A stretch of DNA of 64,000 nucleotides from Burkholderiales bacterium (GTDB taxonomy: Bacteria; Pseudomonadota; Gammaproteobacteria; Burkholderiales; Burkholderiaceae_C), in NCBI GenBank assembly GCA_016703325.1, contig JADJCH010000012.1, positions 47,401 to 111,400 on the forward strand, in the 5' to 3' direction. Made by a program: the position numbers and the translations under genes. How positions within the stretch are numbered: the stretch's first letter is position 1; the number at the start of each line of letters is the position of its first letter. Of this stretch, positions 37,876 through 47,982 are shown piece after piece. Under the pieces are notes generated by a model, which was given only the letters and a program-made list of their open reading frames with translations, was not told where the DNA came from and ran no database searches.

Positions 37876-39375
37876 TCAGAGCAGCACCACGTCGTACTGC
37901 TCCGCACTCATCGATGCCTCGGCCTGCAGCGAAATCGGCTTGCCGATGAACTCCGACAGGCCGGCCAGGTGGGGGCTTTCTTCGTCCAGCAGCATCTCCA
38001 CCACCGGCGCGGAGGCGATGACGCGGAACTCCCGGGGGTTGAACTGGCGCGCCTCGCGAAGGATCTCGCGCAGGATGTCGTAACACACGCTGCGTGCGGT
38101 CTTGACCTGGCCCCGCCCACCGCAGGCGGCGCAGGGTTCGCACAGCATCTGGGCCAGTGACTCGCGGGTGCGCTTGCGGGTCATCTCCACCAGCCCCAGC
38201 TGGGTGAAGCCGCTGACGGTGATCTTGGTGCGGTCGCGCGCCAGCTGCTTGCGGAACTCGGCCAGCACCGACTCCTGGTGCTCCGGGCGGGACATGTCGA
38301 TGAAGTCGACGATGATGATGCCGCCCAGGTTGCGCAGGCGCAGCTGGCGGGCGATCGCCAGCGCGGCCTCCAGGTTGGTCTTGAAGATGGTGTCGTCGAA
38401 ATTGCGGGCCCCCACGAACCCGCCGGTGTTGACGTCCACGGTGGTGAGCGCCTCGGTCTGGTCCACCACCAGGTAGCCGCCGGACTTGAGGTCGACGCGG
38501 CGGGCCAGGGCCTTCTCGACCTCCTGGTCGATGTTGAACAGGTCGAAGATCGGCCGCTCGCCCTTGTAGTGCTGCAGGCGGTTGACAGCGCTCGGGGTGT
38601 ACTGCTGGCCGAACTCGCGCAGGGCGTCGAAGGTCATGCGCGAGTCGATGCGGATGCTGCCGGTGTGGTCGTTGACCAGGTCCCGCAGCACACGTTGCGC
38701 CAGGTTCAGGTCCTCGTGCAGCAGCGCGGCCGAAGGCGACTTCATGGCCAGTGCGCGGATGTGACCCCAGGTCTTGCGCAGGTAAGCGATGTCGTCGCCC
38801 AGTTCGGCGTCGCTGGCATCCTCGGCATTGGTGCGCAGGATGAAACCACCGCCACCGCCGCTCTCGCGCGTGCCCACCAGTGCAGCCATGCGCTGGCGCA
38901 GCTGGTCGCGCAGCTCGTGCGAACCGATCTTCTGGGAGATGCCGATGTGGTCGTCCTGCGGCAGGTACACCAGCAGCCGCCCGGCAATGCTGATCTGGGT
39001 GGACAGCCGCGCGCCCTTGGTGCCGATCGGGTCCTTGATGACCTGGACCACCAGCGACTGGCCTTCAAACACCAGCTTCTCGATCGGTGTGGGCGGCGGA
39101 GCGTCGCCGCGGGCTCCGCCCCCCCCTCCACCATGGCGGCCGATCTGGCCCGCCACGTGGACGTCCGCGACGTGCAGGAAGGCGGCACGTTCGAGGCCGA
39201 TGTCGATGAAGGCGCTCTGCATGCCCGGCAGCACGCGGGCCACCTTGCCGAGGTAGACGTTGCCCACCAGCCCGCGTTCGAGGGTGCGCTCGACATGGAG
39301 CTCCTGCACCGCGCCGCTCTCGACGATGGCCACGCGGGTCTCCTGCGGAGTCCAGTTGATGAGGATGTCTTGCAT
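37876..39375 (-). CDS. rng: Ribonuclease G
   Basis: A 499-residue RNase E/G family endonuclease that processes 16S rRNA 5' ends and decays mRNA. The N-terminal S1 domain (about residues 35-130) includes GNVYLGKVARVLPGMQSAFIDIG. The catalytic DNase-I-like part has the magnesium aspartate region VDVNTGGFVGARN and IIIVDFIDM. The zinc-link motif CEPCAACGGRGQVKT follows. It lacks the long C-terminal scaffold of RNase E, and length matches RNase G (489). It is the last gene of the minus-strand block and lies 17 bases after maf. Confidence 0.95.
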   Translation of the reverse strand: MQDILINWTPQETRVAIVESGAVQELHVERTLERGLVGNVYLGKVARVLPGMQSAFIDIGLERAAFLHVADVHVAGQIGRHGGGGGGARGDAPPPTPIEKLVFEGQSLVVQVIKDPIGTKGARLSTQISIAGRLLVYLPQDDHIGISQKIGSHELRDQLRQRMAALVGTRESGGGGGFILRTNAEDASDAELGDDIAYLRKTWGHIRALAMKSPSAALLHEDLNLAQRVLRDLVNDHTGSIRIDSRMTFDALREFGQQYTPSAVNRLQHYKGERPIFDLFNIDQEVEKALARRVDLKSGGYLVVDQTEALTTVDVNTGGFVGARNFDDTIFKTNLEAALAIARQLRLRNLGGIIIVDFIDMSRPEHQESVLAEFRKQLARDRTKITVSGFTQLGLVEMTRKRTRESLAQMLCEPCAACGGRGQVKTARSVCYDILREILREARQFNPREFRVIASAPVVEMLLDEESPHLAGLSEFIGKPISLQAEASMSAEQYDVVLL

Positions 39376-39392
39376 CTTGTGCTTGTGTGGGT

Positions 39393-40019
39393 TCAGAGCC
39401 GCCAGCCGATGCCGCGCAGCAGCTCGGCCGTCTCGTACAGCGGCAGGCCCATGATGCCGGAATAACTGCCCTGGATGGCCTCGATCCAGGCCGCCGCCTC
39501 ACTCTGGATCGCATAGGCCCCGGCCTTGCCCATGGGCTGGCCGCCGCGGACATAGGCGGTGATCTGCGTATCGGTCAACGGCATGAAGCGCACCCGGGAG
39601 CGGCTGAGCAGCAGCCGGCGCTGCTGCAGCCCCGGTCCCCAGGCCAGCGCCACCGCGGTGAGCACCCGGTGCTCCTGGCCGGACAGGCGGCCCAGCGTGC
39701 GGCAGGCGTCTTCGGCATCGGCTGGCTTGCCCAGGATGTCGCGCCCCAGCGCCACGGTGGTGTCGGCACAGAGCACCGGTGCCTCGGGCAGGCCGCGCTG
39801 CCGATGCCGCTCGCAGGCGGCCTGCAGCTTGGCCAGCGTCACCCGCTGAACATACCGGGCGGGCGGCTCACCGGGGCGGGTGACCTCCAGCGCCTCGGCG
39901 TCTTCCTCGTCTCCCGGCAGCAGCAGCTCGTGGCGCACGCCGATCTGCTCAAGCAGCTGGCGCCGCCGCGGACTCTGGGAAGCCAGGTAAAGGTAGGGGC
40001 TGCGGGAGGGGTCGTCCAT
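39393..40019 (-). CDS. maf: Maf-type nucleoside triphosphate pyrophosphatase
   Basis: A 208-residue house-cleaning enzyme that hydrolyses dTTP/UTP or modified nucleotides to monophosphates. Motifs are YLASQSPRRRQLLEQIG near the start, VLCADTTVALG with the catalytic aspartate, GKPADAEDACRTLGRLSG and GKAGAYAIQSEAAAWIEAIQGSYSGIMGLPL. These fit the YhdE branch. Position between rlmH and rng is the usual order in Burkholderiales. Confidence 0.93.
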   Translation of the reverse strand: MDDPSRSPYLYLASQSPRRRQLLEQIGVRHELLLPGDEEDAEALEVTRPGEPPARYVQRVTLAKLQAACERHRQRGLPEAPVLCADTTVALGRDILGKPADAEDACRTLGRLSGQEHRVLTAVALAWGPGLQQRRLLLSRSRVRFMPLTDTQITAYVRGGQPMGKAGAYAIQSEAAAWIEAIQGSYSGIMGLPLYETAELLRGIGWRL

Positions 40020-40049
40020 CTTCAGGCCGCAAGGGGAGGCCGCGCAGGC

Positions 40050-40520
40050 TCACTCCCGGTGGTAGGGATGCCCCACCGTTACCGACCAGGCACGGTAGAG
40101 CGCCTCGGCCAGCATCACCCGCACAAAGACATGCGGCAGGGTGAGGTCGGACAGGCGGATCCGCTCATCGGCGGCTTCGCGCAGGGCGGGGTCCAGGCCA
40201 TCCGGCCCGCCCACCAGCAGCGCCACGTCGCGGCCGTCGCGCTGCCAGGCCAGCAGGCGCTCGGCCAGTTGCGTGGTGGTGAGGTGGCTGCCGCGTTCGT
40301 CCAGCACCACCCGGCGGCAGCCGCGCGGCAGGGCGGCCTCCAGCCGCGCACGTTCGGCGGCCATCAGCGCCTCCACCGGTTTGCCATGGCTGCGCGGCTC
40401 GGCCTTGACCGCCTTGAGCTCCAGCCGGCAGTCCGGCGGGAAACGTTTGGCGTAGTCCTCATAGGCGGTGTCCGCCCAGGCCGGCAGCTTCTGGCCGACG
40501 GCAGCGAGGATCAGTTTCAT
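40050..40520 (-). CDS. rlmH: 23S rRNA (pseudouridine-1915-N3)-methyltransferase
   Basis: A 156-residue SPOUT-fold methyltransferase that modifies the ribosomal decoding-site helix 69 of 23S rRNA with S-adenosylmethionine. The N-terminus [28 protein letters not shown], the SAM-loop [12 protein letters not shown] and the C-terminal [28 protein letters not shown] are all diagnostic. Length equals the E. coli protein (155). It follows rsfS, its usual partner, by 27 bases. Confidence 0.96.
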   Translation of the reverse strand: MKLILAAVGQKLPAWADTAYEDYAKRFPPDCRLELKAVKAEPRSHGKPVEALMAAERARLEAALPRGCRRVVLDERGSHLTTTQLAERLLAWQRDGRDVALLVGGPDGLDPALREAADERIRLSDLTLPHVFVRVMLAEALYRAWSVTVGHPYHRE

Positions 40521-40547
40521 GCATGGCCTCCCGTGAGCGGCGCCGGT

Positions 40548-41354
40548 TCAGCACACCGGCAGCGCCCCTTCAGCCTGCCTTGCGACCGGCCGTCTTGCGG
40601 GGCGCGGCCTTGGCGGGGCCTTGGCACGCACCGCAGAAGACCGAGGCGTTTTGCGGGCCGGGGCCTTGGCCGCTGCCGTCTTGCGCGCTGCAGGGGCACC
40701 CACTACCACCACCGGCAGCTTGGCTTCGGCGGCACGATTCGCTGAGGTCTTGCGCGCCGTGTTCTTGCGCGCCGCGGGTTTGCCAGCAGGCGTTTTTCGG
40801 GCAGGCGACTTGACGGGTGCCGCAGCGGCTGGCTTTGCCGCCGCCTTCTTGGCCGGGGCTTTCCGGGCGACCGGCTTTTCGCTGGCTTCGGCCCGGCTGG
40901 CGCCGCGTTTGGGCGCACGGGGCTTGCCTGCCGCAGCGGCTTTGCCGGCGGGGATCTCGTCTTCCTCGGCCGATTCGGGCTCAGAGGCCTTGACCAGCCC
41001 TCCCTTGGCCGCACCGAGCTTGATGCGGACCGCCTTGCCGCCCCAGATCTCTTCCAGGTGGTAGTACTGGCGGATGGCCGGCTGCATGATGTGCGCCACC
41101 GCGGCACCGCAGTCGACGATGATCCACTCGCCGTTGTCCTCACCCTCGACGCTGAGGATCTCGCCCCCCTTGGCCTTCACCGCTTCGCGCACGCTGGAGG
41201 CCAGGGCCTTGGTCTGGCGGTTGCTCGTGCCCGAGGCGACGATCACCCGCTCGAACAGCGGTGAGAGGTGCTCTGTGTTGAAGACCACGATGTCCTGGGC
41301 CTTCACATCTTCCAGGCCATCGACGATGGCGCGTTGCAGCTTGCGGATGTCCAT
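40548..41354 (-). CDS. rsfS: Ribosomal silencing factor RsfS with a long basic Ala/Lys-rich tail
   Basis: Residues 1-117 are a complete RsfS domain (MDIRKLQRAIVDGLEDVKAQDIVV, EDNGEWIIVDCGAAVAHIM, YYHLEEIWG), which binds ribosomal protein L14 and blocks subunit joining. Ordinary RsfS proteins stop near 105-125 residues. Here a further ~150 residues follow: a short acidic patch (ESAEEDE) and then a low-complexity chain of PAKKAAAKPA-, ARKT- and PARKTP-type units, resembling histone H1-like tails of Burkholderiales. The frame stays open without interruption and ends cleanly 28 bases before rlmH. The tail is likely disordered and may bind RNA or DNA. Confidence 0.93.
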   Translation of the reverse strand: MDIRKLQRAIVDGLEDVKAQDIVVFNTEHLSPLFERVIVASGTSNRQTKALASSVREAVKAKGGEILSVEGEDNGEWIIVDCGAAVAHIMQPAIRQYYHLEEIWGGKAVRIKLGAAKGGLVKASEPESAEEDEIPAGKAAAAGKPRAPKRGASRAEASEKPVARKAPAKKAAAKPAAAAPVKSPARKTPAGKPAARKNTARKTSANRAAEAKLPVVVVGAPAARKTAAAKAPARKTPRSSAVRAKAPPRPRPARRPVARQAEGALPVC

Positions 41355-41397
41355 TCAGCTCCGTCGGGACGTGTTCAGTGGGGTGTGTTGAGAGAAT

Positions 41398-42063
41398 TCA
41401 GCCGGCTGCAGCATCGGCGCGCCGGGTTGCAGGGCCGTCATGGTACAGCTCATGCTGAAGGATGTAGTCGGCCACCGCAGGCGCCAAGGCCTGCGGGCCC
41501 GTCGGATCCATGGTTTCTCCACCGGCCAGGGCCTGGCGAACCCCGGTCGAGGACAGAGGCACTTCAGGCATGTGCAGCAACTCCAGTCGGTGAGGCTGTT
41601 GCGCCAGTGCACCTTCCGCGCGCGGGGCGCGGCCGTCGCGTTCGGCCACGGCCAGGGTCACCTCGCCCAGCAGCTCGGTCCAACGGTGCCAGGTGGGCAG
41701 GTTGGCGTACTGGTCCTCGCCCAGGATCAGGAACCACTCGGCAGCGGGTGTGGCGGCCTTCAGCATCTGCACGGTGTCGATCATGTAGCTGGGGCCTTCG
41801 CGCTCCAGCTCGCAGCGCTCGAGCCGGTAGCGGGGTTCGTCGGCGATCACCTGCGCCACCATGGCGGCGCGGTGTTGTGCCGATGCCCGTGGGCCGGCCT
41901 TCTGCCAGGGTTGGCCCGCCACCACCCAACGCAGCTCATCGAGCTGCAGTTGCTGCAATGCACAGTCAGCCAGTGCGCGATGCCCCAGGTGCACCGGGTC
42001 GAAGCTGCCGCCCAGCAGCCCAATTCGACGCAGACTCGGGCGCGGACGCGGACGCGGAGTCAT
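41398..42063 (-). CDS. nadD: Nicotinate-nucleotide adenylyltransferase
   Basis: A 221-residue enzyme of NAD synthesis that converts nicotinate mononucleotide and ATP to deamido-NAD. The nucleotidyltransferase motif [14 protein letters not shown] is at residues 15-28, and the second signature appears as [12 protein letters not shown]. The N-terminus has a short Arg/Pro extension ([13 protein letters not shown]). Its ATG overlaps the hemF stop (ATGA). It is followed by rsfS, the usual order. Confidence 0.95.
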   Translation of the reverse strand: MTPRPRPRPSLRRIGLLGGSFDPVHLGHRALADCALQQLQLDELRWVVAGQPWQKAGPRASAQHRAAMVAQVIADEPRYRLERCELEREGPSYMIDTVQMLKAATPAAEWFLILGEDQYANLPTWHRWTELLGEVTLAVAERDGRAPRAEGALAQQPHRLELLHMPEVPLSSTGVRQALAGGETMDPTGPQALAPAVADYILQHELYHDGPATRRADAAAG

Positions 42064-43037
42064 GCCCCCAGCCAGTCCCGCGGTGGGAGGAAGTCGCTGT
42101 ACAGCCGGGCCTCCGGTGTGCCCGGCTCAGGCGCCCACTGGTAACGCCACTGCACCGCTGGCGGCATGGACATCAGGATCGACTCGGTGCGCCCCCCTGA
42201 CTGCAGGCCGAACAGCGTGCCGCGGTCCCAGACCAGGTTGAACTCCACATAACGGCCGCGGCGCAAGGCCTGGAACTCCCGCTCGCGTTCACCGTAGGGT
42301 GTGGTCCGACGCCGCTGCGCAATCGGCAGCCAGGCGCCCAGGAAGGCACCCCCCACCGAACGCAGCATCTCGAAGCTGCGCTCGGGCCCCAACTCCGCGA
42401 AATCGTCGAAGAAGATGCCGCCGACGCCGCGGGCCTCGTTGCGGTGCTTCAGGAAGAAGTACTCGTCGCACCAGCGCTTGAAGCGCGGATGCAGCTGCGC
42501 CCCGAAAGGCTGCAGCGCGTCGCGGCAACTGCGGTGAAAGTGCACCGCGTCCTCTTCCACGCCGTAGTAGGGCGTCAGGTCCATGCCGCCGCCGAACCAG
42601 CGCACCGTCTGCCCAGCTGCAGGGCCGGTGCTGGGGGTGGCGGCCAGCATGCGCACGTTCATGTGCACCGTGGGCACGTGGGGGTTGCGGGGATGGAACA
42701 CCAGCGACACGCCCATGGCCTCGAAGGGCGCCCCCGCCAACTCCGGCCGGTGCTGGGTGGCCGAAGGGGGCAGGCTGGCGCCACGCACCTGGGAAAAAGC
42801 GCAACCACCGCGCTCCAGCAGCTCGCTGTCTTCGATCAACCGGGTGATGCCGCGTCCCTCCAGCCGTCCTCCGGGAGGCCGCTCCCAGGCGTCGCTCAGG
42901 AAGGTCTTACCGTCTTCCCGGCCCACTTCGTCACAGATGCGTTCCTGCAGGCCGAGGAACCAGTCGCGGGCGCCTTCGGTGGTCAGCGGGTTGGGGGGGG
43001 TCTGAGGGGTGGAGGTCATGGAAATCGATTCGAACAT
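42060..43037 (-). CDS. hemF: Oxygen-dependent coproporphyrinogen III oxidase
   Basis: A 325-residue enzyme of haem synthesis that decarboxylates coproporphyrinogen III using oxygen. Diagnostic segments are [59 protein letters not shown] and [29 protein letters not shown]. The ATG at 43037 is used; an ATG at 43019 six codons later is equally plausible because neither has a clear ribosome site. Translation is coupled to nadD by ATGA overlap. Confidence 0.95.
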   Translation of the reverse strand: MFESISMTSTPQTPPNPLTTEGARDWFLGLQERICDEVGREDGKTFLSDAWERPPGGRLEGRGITRLIEDSELLERGGCAFSQVRGASLPPSATQHRPELAGAPFEAMGVSLVFHPRNPHVPTVHMNVRMLAATPSTGPAAGQTVRWFGGGMDLTPYYGVEEDAVHFHRSCRDALQPFGAQLHPRFKRWCDEYFFLKHRNEARGVGGIFFDDFAELGPERSFEMLRSVGGAFLGAWLPIAQRRRTTPYGEREREFQALRRGRYVEFNLVWDRGTLFGLQSGGRTESILMSMPPAVQWRYQWAPEPGTPEARLYSDFLPPRDWLGA

Positions 43038-43067
43038 TCAGGGCGAAACCGCGGATGCCGGTCACCT

Positions 43068-43712
43068 TCAACGCAGGCGGATGGGTGCGGCCTGCTCCGG
43101 CCGGCAGCCCCGCACCCCTTCGAGGAGGGTGGCCATGAGTTGCATGTCCTGTGACTCGTCGCCGCTGGGCAGGAAGAAGTCGTGCAGGCGGATCTCCCGC
43201 TTGCCGTAGTCGAAGGCAGCGATGCCGATCGGCACGTTCGCACCCACCGCCACCCGGTAGAAGCCTGACTTCCACCCTGGCACCGCCTTGCGCGTGCCCT
43301 CGGGAGCCACCACCAGCCAGCACAGGCGCCCTGTACGGAGGGCGTCGCGCATCTCCTGCACGGTCTGGCCCACCACACCGTGCGCGGCGCTGCGGTCCAC
43401 CGGGATGCCGCCGATCCAGCGCATGAAGGGCCCCAGGACCGGCACCCGGAACAGGCTGTCCTTGGCCCAATAGCGCACCTGCAGGCCCAGTGCCCACTTG
43501 GCCAGCACGGCCAGTGGAAAGTCCCAGTTGGAGGTGTGCGGATACACCGCGATCACACCCTGCCAGGTCGGCAGGCCGCTGAAGTGCAGCTTCCATCCGA
43601 ACAGCCCCAGCAGGGCACGGGCCAGCCGGCTCTGGGGAAAGACCGGGCCGGCGCAACCGTCCATGGCAAAGGTTGAACGGGGAGCAGGAGGAGAGGGGTC
43701 GTTGGTGCTCAT
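43068..43712 (-). CDS. PlsC-like 1-acylglycerol-3-phosphate acyltransferase family protein
   Basis: A 214-residue acyltransferase. The HX4D motif is PHTSNWD (about residues 58-64), followed by FRVPVLGPFMRWIGGIPVDRS and the glycerophosphate-binding-type APEGTRK. The protein has one hydrophobic stretch near the N-terminus and is probably peripheral at the inner membrane. Members of this group near purD/hemF in Burkholderiales are annotated as lysophospholipid acyltransferases; the natural acceptor is not known to me. Confidence 0.85.
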   Translation of the reverse strand: MSTNDPSPPAPRSTFAMDGCAGPVFPQSRLARALLGLFGWKLHFSGLPTWQGVIAVYPHTSNWDFPLAVLAKWALGLQVRYWAKDSLFRVPVLGPFMRWIGGIPVDRSAAHGVVGQTVQEMRDALRTGRLCWLVVAPEGTRKAVPGWKSGFYRVAVGANVPIGIAAFDYGKREIRLHDFFLPSGDESQDMQLMATLLEGVRGCRPEQAAPIRLR

Positions 43713-43833
43713 CGATGGGCGAGGAAGTGACGCGGCTGCGGGCCGGTCGCCACCCTAATCGATGACCCGTCACACGTCATGACGCGGTGCAGCAGCGCAG
43801 CGCGCCGACGGAGCGGCAGAAGCCCGGCCCGAG

Positions 43834-45123
43834 TCAGCGCTTGATGGCGCGGAAACCGATGTCGCTGCGGAACTGCATGCCTTCGAAGTGAATGCCCTGC
43901 ACCGCCTGGTAGGCGCGCTGCTGCGCAGTCTTGACCGAGTCGCCCAGCGCGGTGACGCAGAGCACCCGGCCGCCGCTGCTGCGGGTGACACCGTCCTGCG
44001 TGGCGGTGCCGGCGTGGAAGACCATGCAGTCCTCCGCCGCTGCAGGCAGGCCGCGGATCACATCGCCCTTGCGCGGCTCACCCGGGTAGCCCCCGGCGGC
44101 CAGCACCACACCCAGGGCCACGCGGCGGTCCCAGTCCAGCTCGACCTGGTCCAGCGTGCCATCGGTGGCGTGCAGCAGCACCTCGTAGAGGTCGCTCTTC
44201 AGGCGCATCAGGATGGCCTGGGTTTCCGGGTCGCCCATGCGGGTGTTGAACTCCAGCGTGCGCACCTGCCCCTTGGCATCGATCATCAGCCCGGCATACA
44301 GGAAGCCGGTGAAGGGAATGCCGTCGCGCGCCATGCCCGCCACCGTCGGGCGGATGATGTCCTGCATCACCCTGGCATGGATGTTGGGCGTCACCACCGG
44401 AGCGGGTGAATAGGCGCCCATGCCACCGGTGTTGGGGCCGGTGTCGCCGTCGCCGATGCGCTTGTGGTCCTGGCTGGTGGCCAGCGCCAGGATGTTCTTG
44501 CCGTCCACCATGACGATGAAGCTGGCCTCTTCGCCCTGCAGGAACTCCTCGATCACCACCCGGGCACCGCCGGCGTTGTGCTGCACCGCCAGGGCGTTCG
44601 ACGCATCGCCGCCCAGCATCCAGTCCACCGCATCGTGGGCCTCCTGCAGCGACATCGCCACCACCACACCCTTGCCGGCGGCCAGGCCGTCGGCCTTGAT
44701 GACGATCGGCGCACCCAGCCGGTCCACATAGGCATGAGCGGCCACGGCGTCGCTGAAGGTCCCGTAGGCGGCCGTGGGGATGCCGTGCCGCTTCATGAAG
44801 TCCTTGGCAAAGGCCTTGGAGCTCTCCAGTTGCGCAGCCGCACGGGTCGGGCCGAAGATACGCAGGCCACGCGCGCGGAATTCATCCACCACACCGGCGG
44901 ACAGCGGCGCCTCCGGGCCGACCACCGTCATCATGATCTTCTCGGCCGCAGCAAAGTCCGCCAGTTCCTGCGGAGTGGACAGCGACAGGTGGACCATCCG
45001 GGCGTCCAGCCCCGTGCCGCCATTGCCCGGCGCCACGTACAGCTTCGTCACCCGAGGGGACTGCGCCAGCTTCCACGCCAGCGCGTGCTCACGCCCCCCC
45101 GACCCGATCACCAGTACTTTCAT
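43834..45123 (-). CDS. purD: Phosphoribosylamine-glycine ligase (GAR synthetase)
   Basis: A 429-residue ATP-grasp ligase for the second step of purine synthesis. It starts MKVLVIGSGGREHALAWKLAQS, has the phosphate loop KADGLAAGKGVVVA, then GEEASFIVMVDG, the substrate segment QDHKRIGDGDTGPNTGGMGAYSPAP and EFNTRMGDPETQ. All are intact. A 174-base gap with no gene separates it from yebC upstream. Confidence 0.97.
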   Translation of the reverse strand: MKVLVIGSGGREHALAWKLAQSPRVTKLYVAPGNGGTGLDARMVHLSLSTPQELADFAAAEKIMMTVVGPEAPLSAGVVDEFRARGLRIFGPTRAAAQLESSKAFAKDFMKRHGIPTAAYGTFSDAVAAHAYVDRLGAPIVIKADGLAAGKGVVVAMSLQEAHDAVDWMLGGDASNALAVQHNAGGARVVIEEFLQGEEASFIVMVDGKNILALATSQDHKRIGDGDTGPNTGGMGAYSPAPVVTPNIHARVMQDIIRPTVAGMARDGIPFTGFLYAGLMIDAKGQVRTLEFNTRMGDPETQAILMRLKSDLYEVLLHATDGTLDQVELDWDRRVALGVVLAAGGYPGEPRKGDVIRGLPAAAEDCMVFHAGTATQDGVTRSSGGRVLCVTALGDSVKTAQQRAYQAVQGIHFEGMQFRSDIGFRAIKR

Positions 45124-45297
45124 GTGTTTGACTCAGCATAGACCGCGCCGCCACCGAACCGACCGGCAGCGCTATTGCGAACAATCAGCATCGTAACCGG
45201 ACGCTGCAACCCCGGGTGTGACGGGGACGCCCCGGAGCGCCCGCCCCTCTGAGGGAAGCTGTCGTCAACCTGCAACAACCACCCGCGGTGGCTGGGG

Positions 45298-46023
45298 TCA
45301 GTCGCCGATGACCGCGTTGTGATACACCTCCTGGATGTCGTCCAGGTCCTCAATCACGTCGAGCAGCTTCTGCATGCGCGCGGCATCGTCGCCACTCAGG
45401 TCGATGGTGTTTTCAGCACGCATCGTCACCTCCGCCAGGGCCGGCGTCAGGCCCGCGGCCTCCAGGGCGTTTTTCACCGCTTCGAAGTCGGTGGGGGCGG
45501 TCAGCACCTCGATGGAGCCATCCTCGCCGGTCACCACATCCTCGGCACCGGCCTCCAGGGCAACTTCCATCACCTTGTCTTCGGAAGTGCCCGGCTCGAA
45601 CACCAGTTGCCCGCAGTGTTGGAACTGGAAAGCCACCGAGCCCTCGGTGCCCAGGTTGCCGCCGTACTTGCTGAAGGCGTGACGCACCTCGGCCACGGTG
45701 CGCACCCGGTTGTCGGTCATGGTGTCGACGATGATCGCCGCGCCGCCGATGCCGTAGCCCTCGTAGCGGATTTCCTCGTAGGTGACGCCTTCGAGGTTGC
45801 CGGTGGCCTTGTCGATGTTGCGCTTGACCGTGTCGGCCGGCATGTTGGCGGCCTTGGCCTTGTCCACCGCCAGGCGCAGGCGCGGGTTGGCGTTGATGTC
45901 ACCGCCACCCTGGCGGGCCGCGACCATGATCTCTCGGATGACACGGGTCCAGACCTTGCCGCGCTTCTCGTCCTGGCGGCCTTTGCGATGCTGGATGTTG
46001 GCCCACTTGGAATGTCCGGCCAT
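45298..46023 (-). CDS. yebC: YebC/PmpR-family protein
   Basis: A 241-residue member of the TACO1/YebC family, described as transcription regulators and more recently as factors that help ribosomes through difficult sequences. The hallmark start [23 protein letters not shown] fixes the initiation codon at 46023, although the frame is open further upstream. Other marks are [46 protein letters not shown] and [16 protein letters not shown]. First gene of the minus-strand block, divergent from yjgR. Confidence 0.96.
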   Translation of the reverse strand: MAGHSKWANIQHRKGRQDEKRGKVWTRVIREIMVAARQGGGDINANPRLRLAVDKAKAANMPADTVKRNIDKATGNLEGVTYEEIRYEGYGIGGAAIIVDTMTDNRVRTVAEVRHAFSKYGGNLGTEGSVAFQFQHCGQLVFEPGTSEDKVMEVALEAGAEDVVTGEDGSIEVLTAPTDFEAVKNALEAAGLTPALAEVTMRAENTIDLSGDDAARMQKLLDVIEDLDDIQEVYHNAVIGD

Positions 46024-46219
46024 GCTGGCTCCTGATAGGGGGACTGGGGTGCAGCCCCCCGACCGGGGGCGCGGCACCGGGGTCATTGGTTGTGATCCGG
46101 GGACTGAGCGCCGCAACCGCATCACGGCGTCGCGGTGTCAGCGGGTTTCTTCGCTAGACTGGCATTCTACTTTTCAGGGCGCACCGCCCCGACGGAAGAC
46201 CCACGCGGAGAGAACAACG

Positions 46220-47761
46220 ATGGCCGAACCGATCCTGCTCGCCGCCCATGGCGATATCCATTGCCACCTGCTGCCTTCGCTGGCCAACCGCCACGGGCTG
46301 ATCACCGGCGCCACCGGCACCGGCAAGACCTTCACGCTGCAAAAGCTCGCCGAGAGCTTCTCTGCGCTGGGCATCCCGGTGTTCATGGCCGACATCAAGG
46401 GCGACCTCACCGGCATCACCCAGAAGGGCAGCCTGGGCGCCAAGCTGGCCAAGGTGCTGGCCGAGCGCGGGCTGGAGGAACCGCAATGGGCCGCCTGTCC
46501 CGCCACGCTCTGGGACGTCTTTGGTGAACAGGGCCACCCGGTGCGCGCCACCGTGTCGGACATGGGGCCGCTGCTGCTGTCGCGCATGCTCAACCTCAAC
46601 GAGACCCAGCAGGGCGTGCTGTCGCTGGTGTTCAAGATCGCCGACGACAACGGCATGGCGCTGCTGGACCTGAAGGACCTGCGTGCCATGCTGCAGCACG
46701 TCGGCGACAACGCCAGCCAGTTCACCACCGAATACGGCAACATCAGCGCCGCCTCGGTGGGAGCGATCCAGCGCGGCCTGCTGCAGATCGAGGAACAGGG
46801 CGGCGACCAGTTCTTCGGCGAACCGATGCTCGCCATCGACGACTTCATGCAGACCGTCGACGGCCGCGGGGTGATCAACATCCTGGCCGCGGACAAGCTG
46901 ATGAACTCGCCCCGGCTGTACGCCACCTTCCTGCTGTGGATGCTGTCGGAGCTGTTCGAGACGCTGCCGGAAGTGGGCGACCTGGACAAGCCCAAGCTGG
47001 TGTTCTTCTTCGACGAGGCGCACCTGCTGTTCAAGGACGCGCCGGCGGCGCTGACCGAGCGCATCGAGCTGGTGGTGCGGCTGGTGCGCTCCAAGGGCGT
47101 GGGCGTCTACTTCGTGACCCAGAACCCGCTGGACATTCCCGACACCGTGCTGGGCCAGCTGGGCAACCGGGTGCAGCACGCGTTGCGTGCCTTCACGCCG
47201 CGCGACCAGAAGGCGGTCAAGTCCGCGGCCGAGACGATGCGCGCCAACCCCGGCCTGGACATCGCCACCGCCATCACCGAACTCGGTGTCGGCGAGGCGC
47301 TGGTCAGCCTGCTGGACGAGAAGGGGCGCCCGGGCATCACCCAGCGGGTCTACGTGCTGCCCCCGGGCAGCCAGATCGGGCCCATCGATACCGGGCAGCG
47401 CAAGGCATTGATTGCCGGCTCGCTGGTGGCCGGCGTCTATGAGAAGACGGTGGACCGCGAATCCGCCTACGAGATGCTCAAGGGGCGCGCCAGCAACTCC
47501 GCCGACGCCGGCACCGCCCTGCGCGAGCAGGCCGGCAAAGGCACGGCCACCGCGCAGGAGGCCGGCAGCGGCGGCGGCGGCCTGATGGGGGGCCTGAGCG
47601 ATCTGCTGTTCGGCAGCACCGGCCCCCGTGGCGGCCAGCGCGACGGCGTGGCCCAGATGGTGGTGAAGTCGGCCGTGCGCACCGTCGGCTCCGCGGTGGG
47701 CCGGGAGATCGTGCGCGGCGTGCTCGGCGGCCTGCTCGGCGGCGGAGGCCGGCGGCGCTGA
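46220..47761 (+). CDS. yjgR: YjgR/HerA-like (DUF853) ATPase
   Basis: A 513-residue protein of the HerA-FtsK superfamily. Walker A is GATGTGKT (about residues 31-38), Walker [13 protein letters not shown], and the arginine-finger region near [13 protein letters not shown]. The C-terminal 80 residues are Gly-rich ([21 protein letters not shown]). GGAG lies ten bases before the ATG, which I chose over longer open frame upstream because the family begins at this point. The cellular role of YjgR is not established; a DNA-pumping motor is suggested by its relatives. A factor-independent terminator follows. Confidence 0.93.
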   Translation: MAEPILLAAHGDIHCHLLPSLANRHGLITGATGTGKTFTLQKLAESFSALGIPVFMADIKGDLTGITQKGSLGAKLAKVLAERGLEEPQWAACPATLWDVFGEQGHPVRATVSDMGPLLLSRMLNLNETQQGVLSLVFKIADDNGMALLDLKDLRAMLQHVGDNASQFTTEYGNISAASVGAIQRGLLQIEEQGGDQFFGEPMLAIDDFMQTVDGRGVINILAADKLMNSPRLYATFLLWMLSELFETLPEVGDLDKPKLVFFFDEAHLLFKDAPAALTERIELVVRLVRSKGVGVYFVTQNPLDIPDTVLGQLGNRVQHALRAFTPRDQKAVKSAAETMRANPGLDIATAITELGVGEALVSLLDEKGRPGITQRVYVLPPGSQIGPIDTGQRKALIAGSLVAGVYEKTVDRESAYEMLKGRASNSADAGTALREQAGKGTATAQEAGSGGGGLMGGLSDLLFGSTGPRGGQRDGVAQMVVKSAVRTVGSAVGREIVRGVLGGLLGGGGRRR

Positions 47762-47794
47762 GGCGCGTCCACCTGCGTTCGTCACAAGTGATCC

Positions 47795-47820
47795 GGCGGG
47801 CCTTGAAGGTCCGCCTTTCT
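47795..47820 (+). terminator. Factor-independent terminator after yjgR
   Basis: GGCGGGCCT-TGA-AGGTCCGCC (47795-47815) folds into a nine-pair stem including one G-T pair, followed directly by TTTCT. Confidence 0.65.
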
Positions 47821-47982
47821 CTGTGGGGGGCTCCCACACCTGCACGCCAGCCGCGCTGAACACACTGCCGTCCACGCCACCGGACAACCCTTCGCGACAC
47901 GGTGGCGCAGTCTGTCGCATCCGGCTGGCAACCGGCGCCCCCTGAAGGAAGACTGGCTCCATCCCACTCACTGGAGCCCGTC

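Noticed and set aside
47821..47982. Search for a LytTR-type paired direct repeat upstream of the envelope operon.
   Set aside because: Only weak partial repeats are seen; none fits the known spaced nine-base pattern well enough to report.
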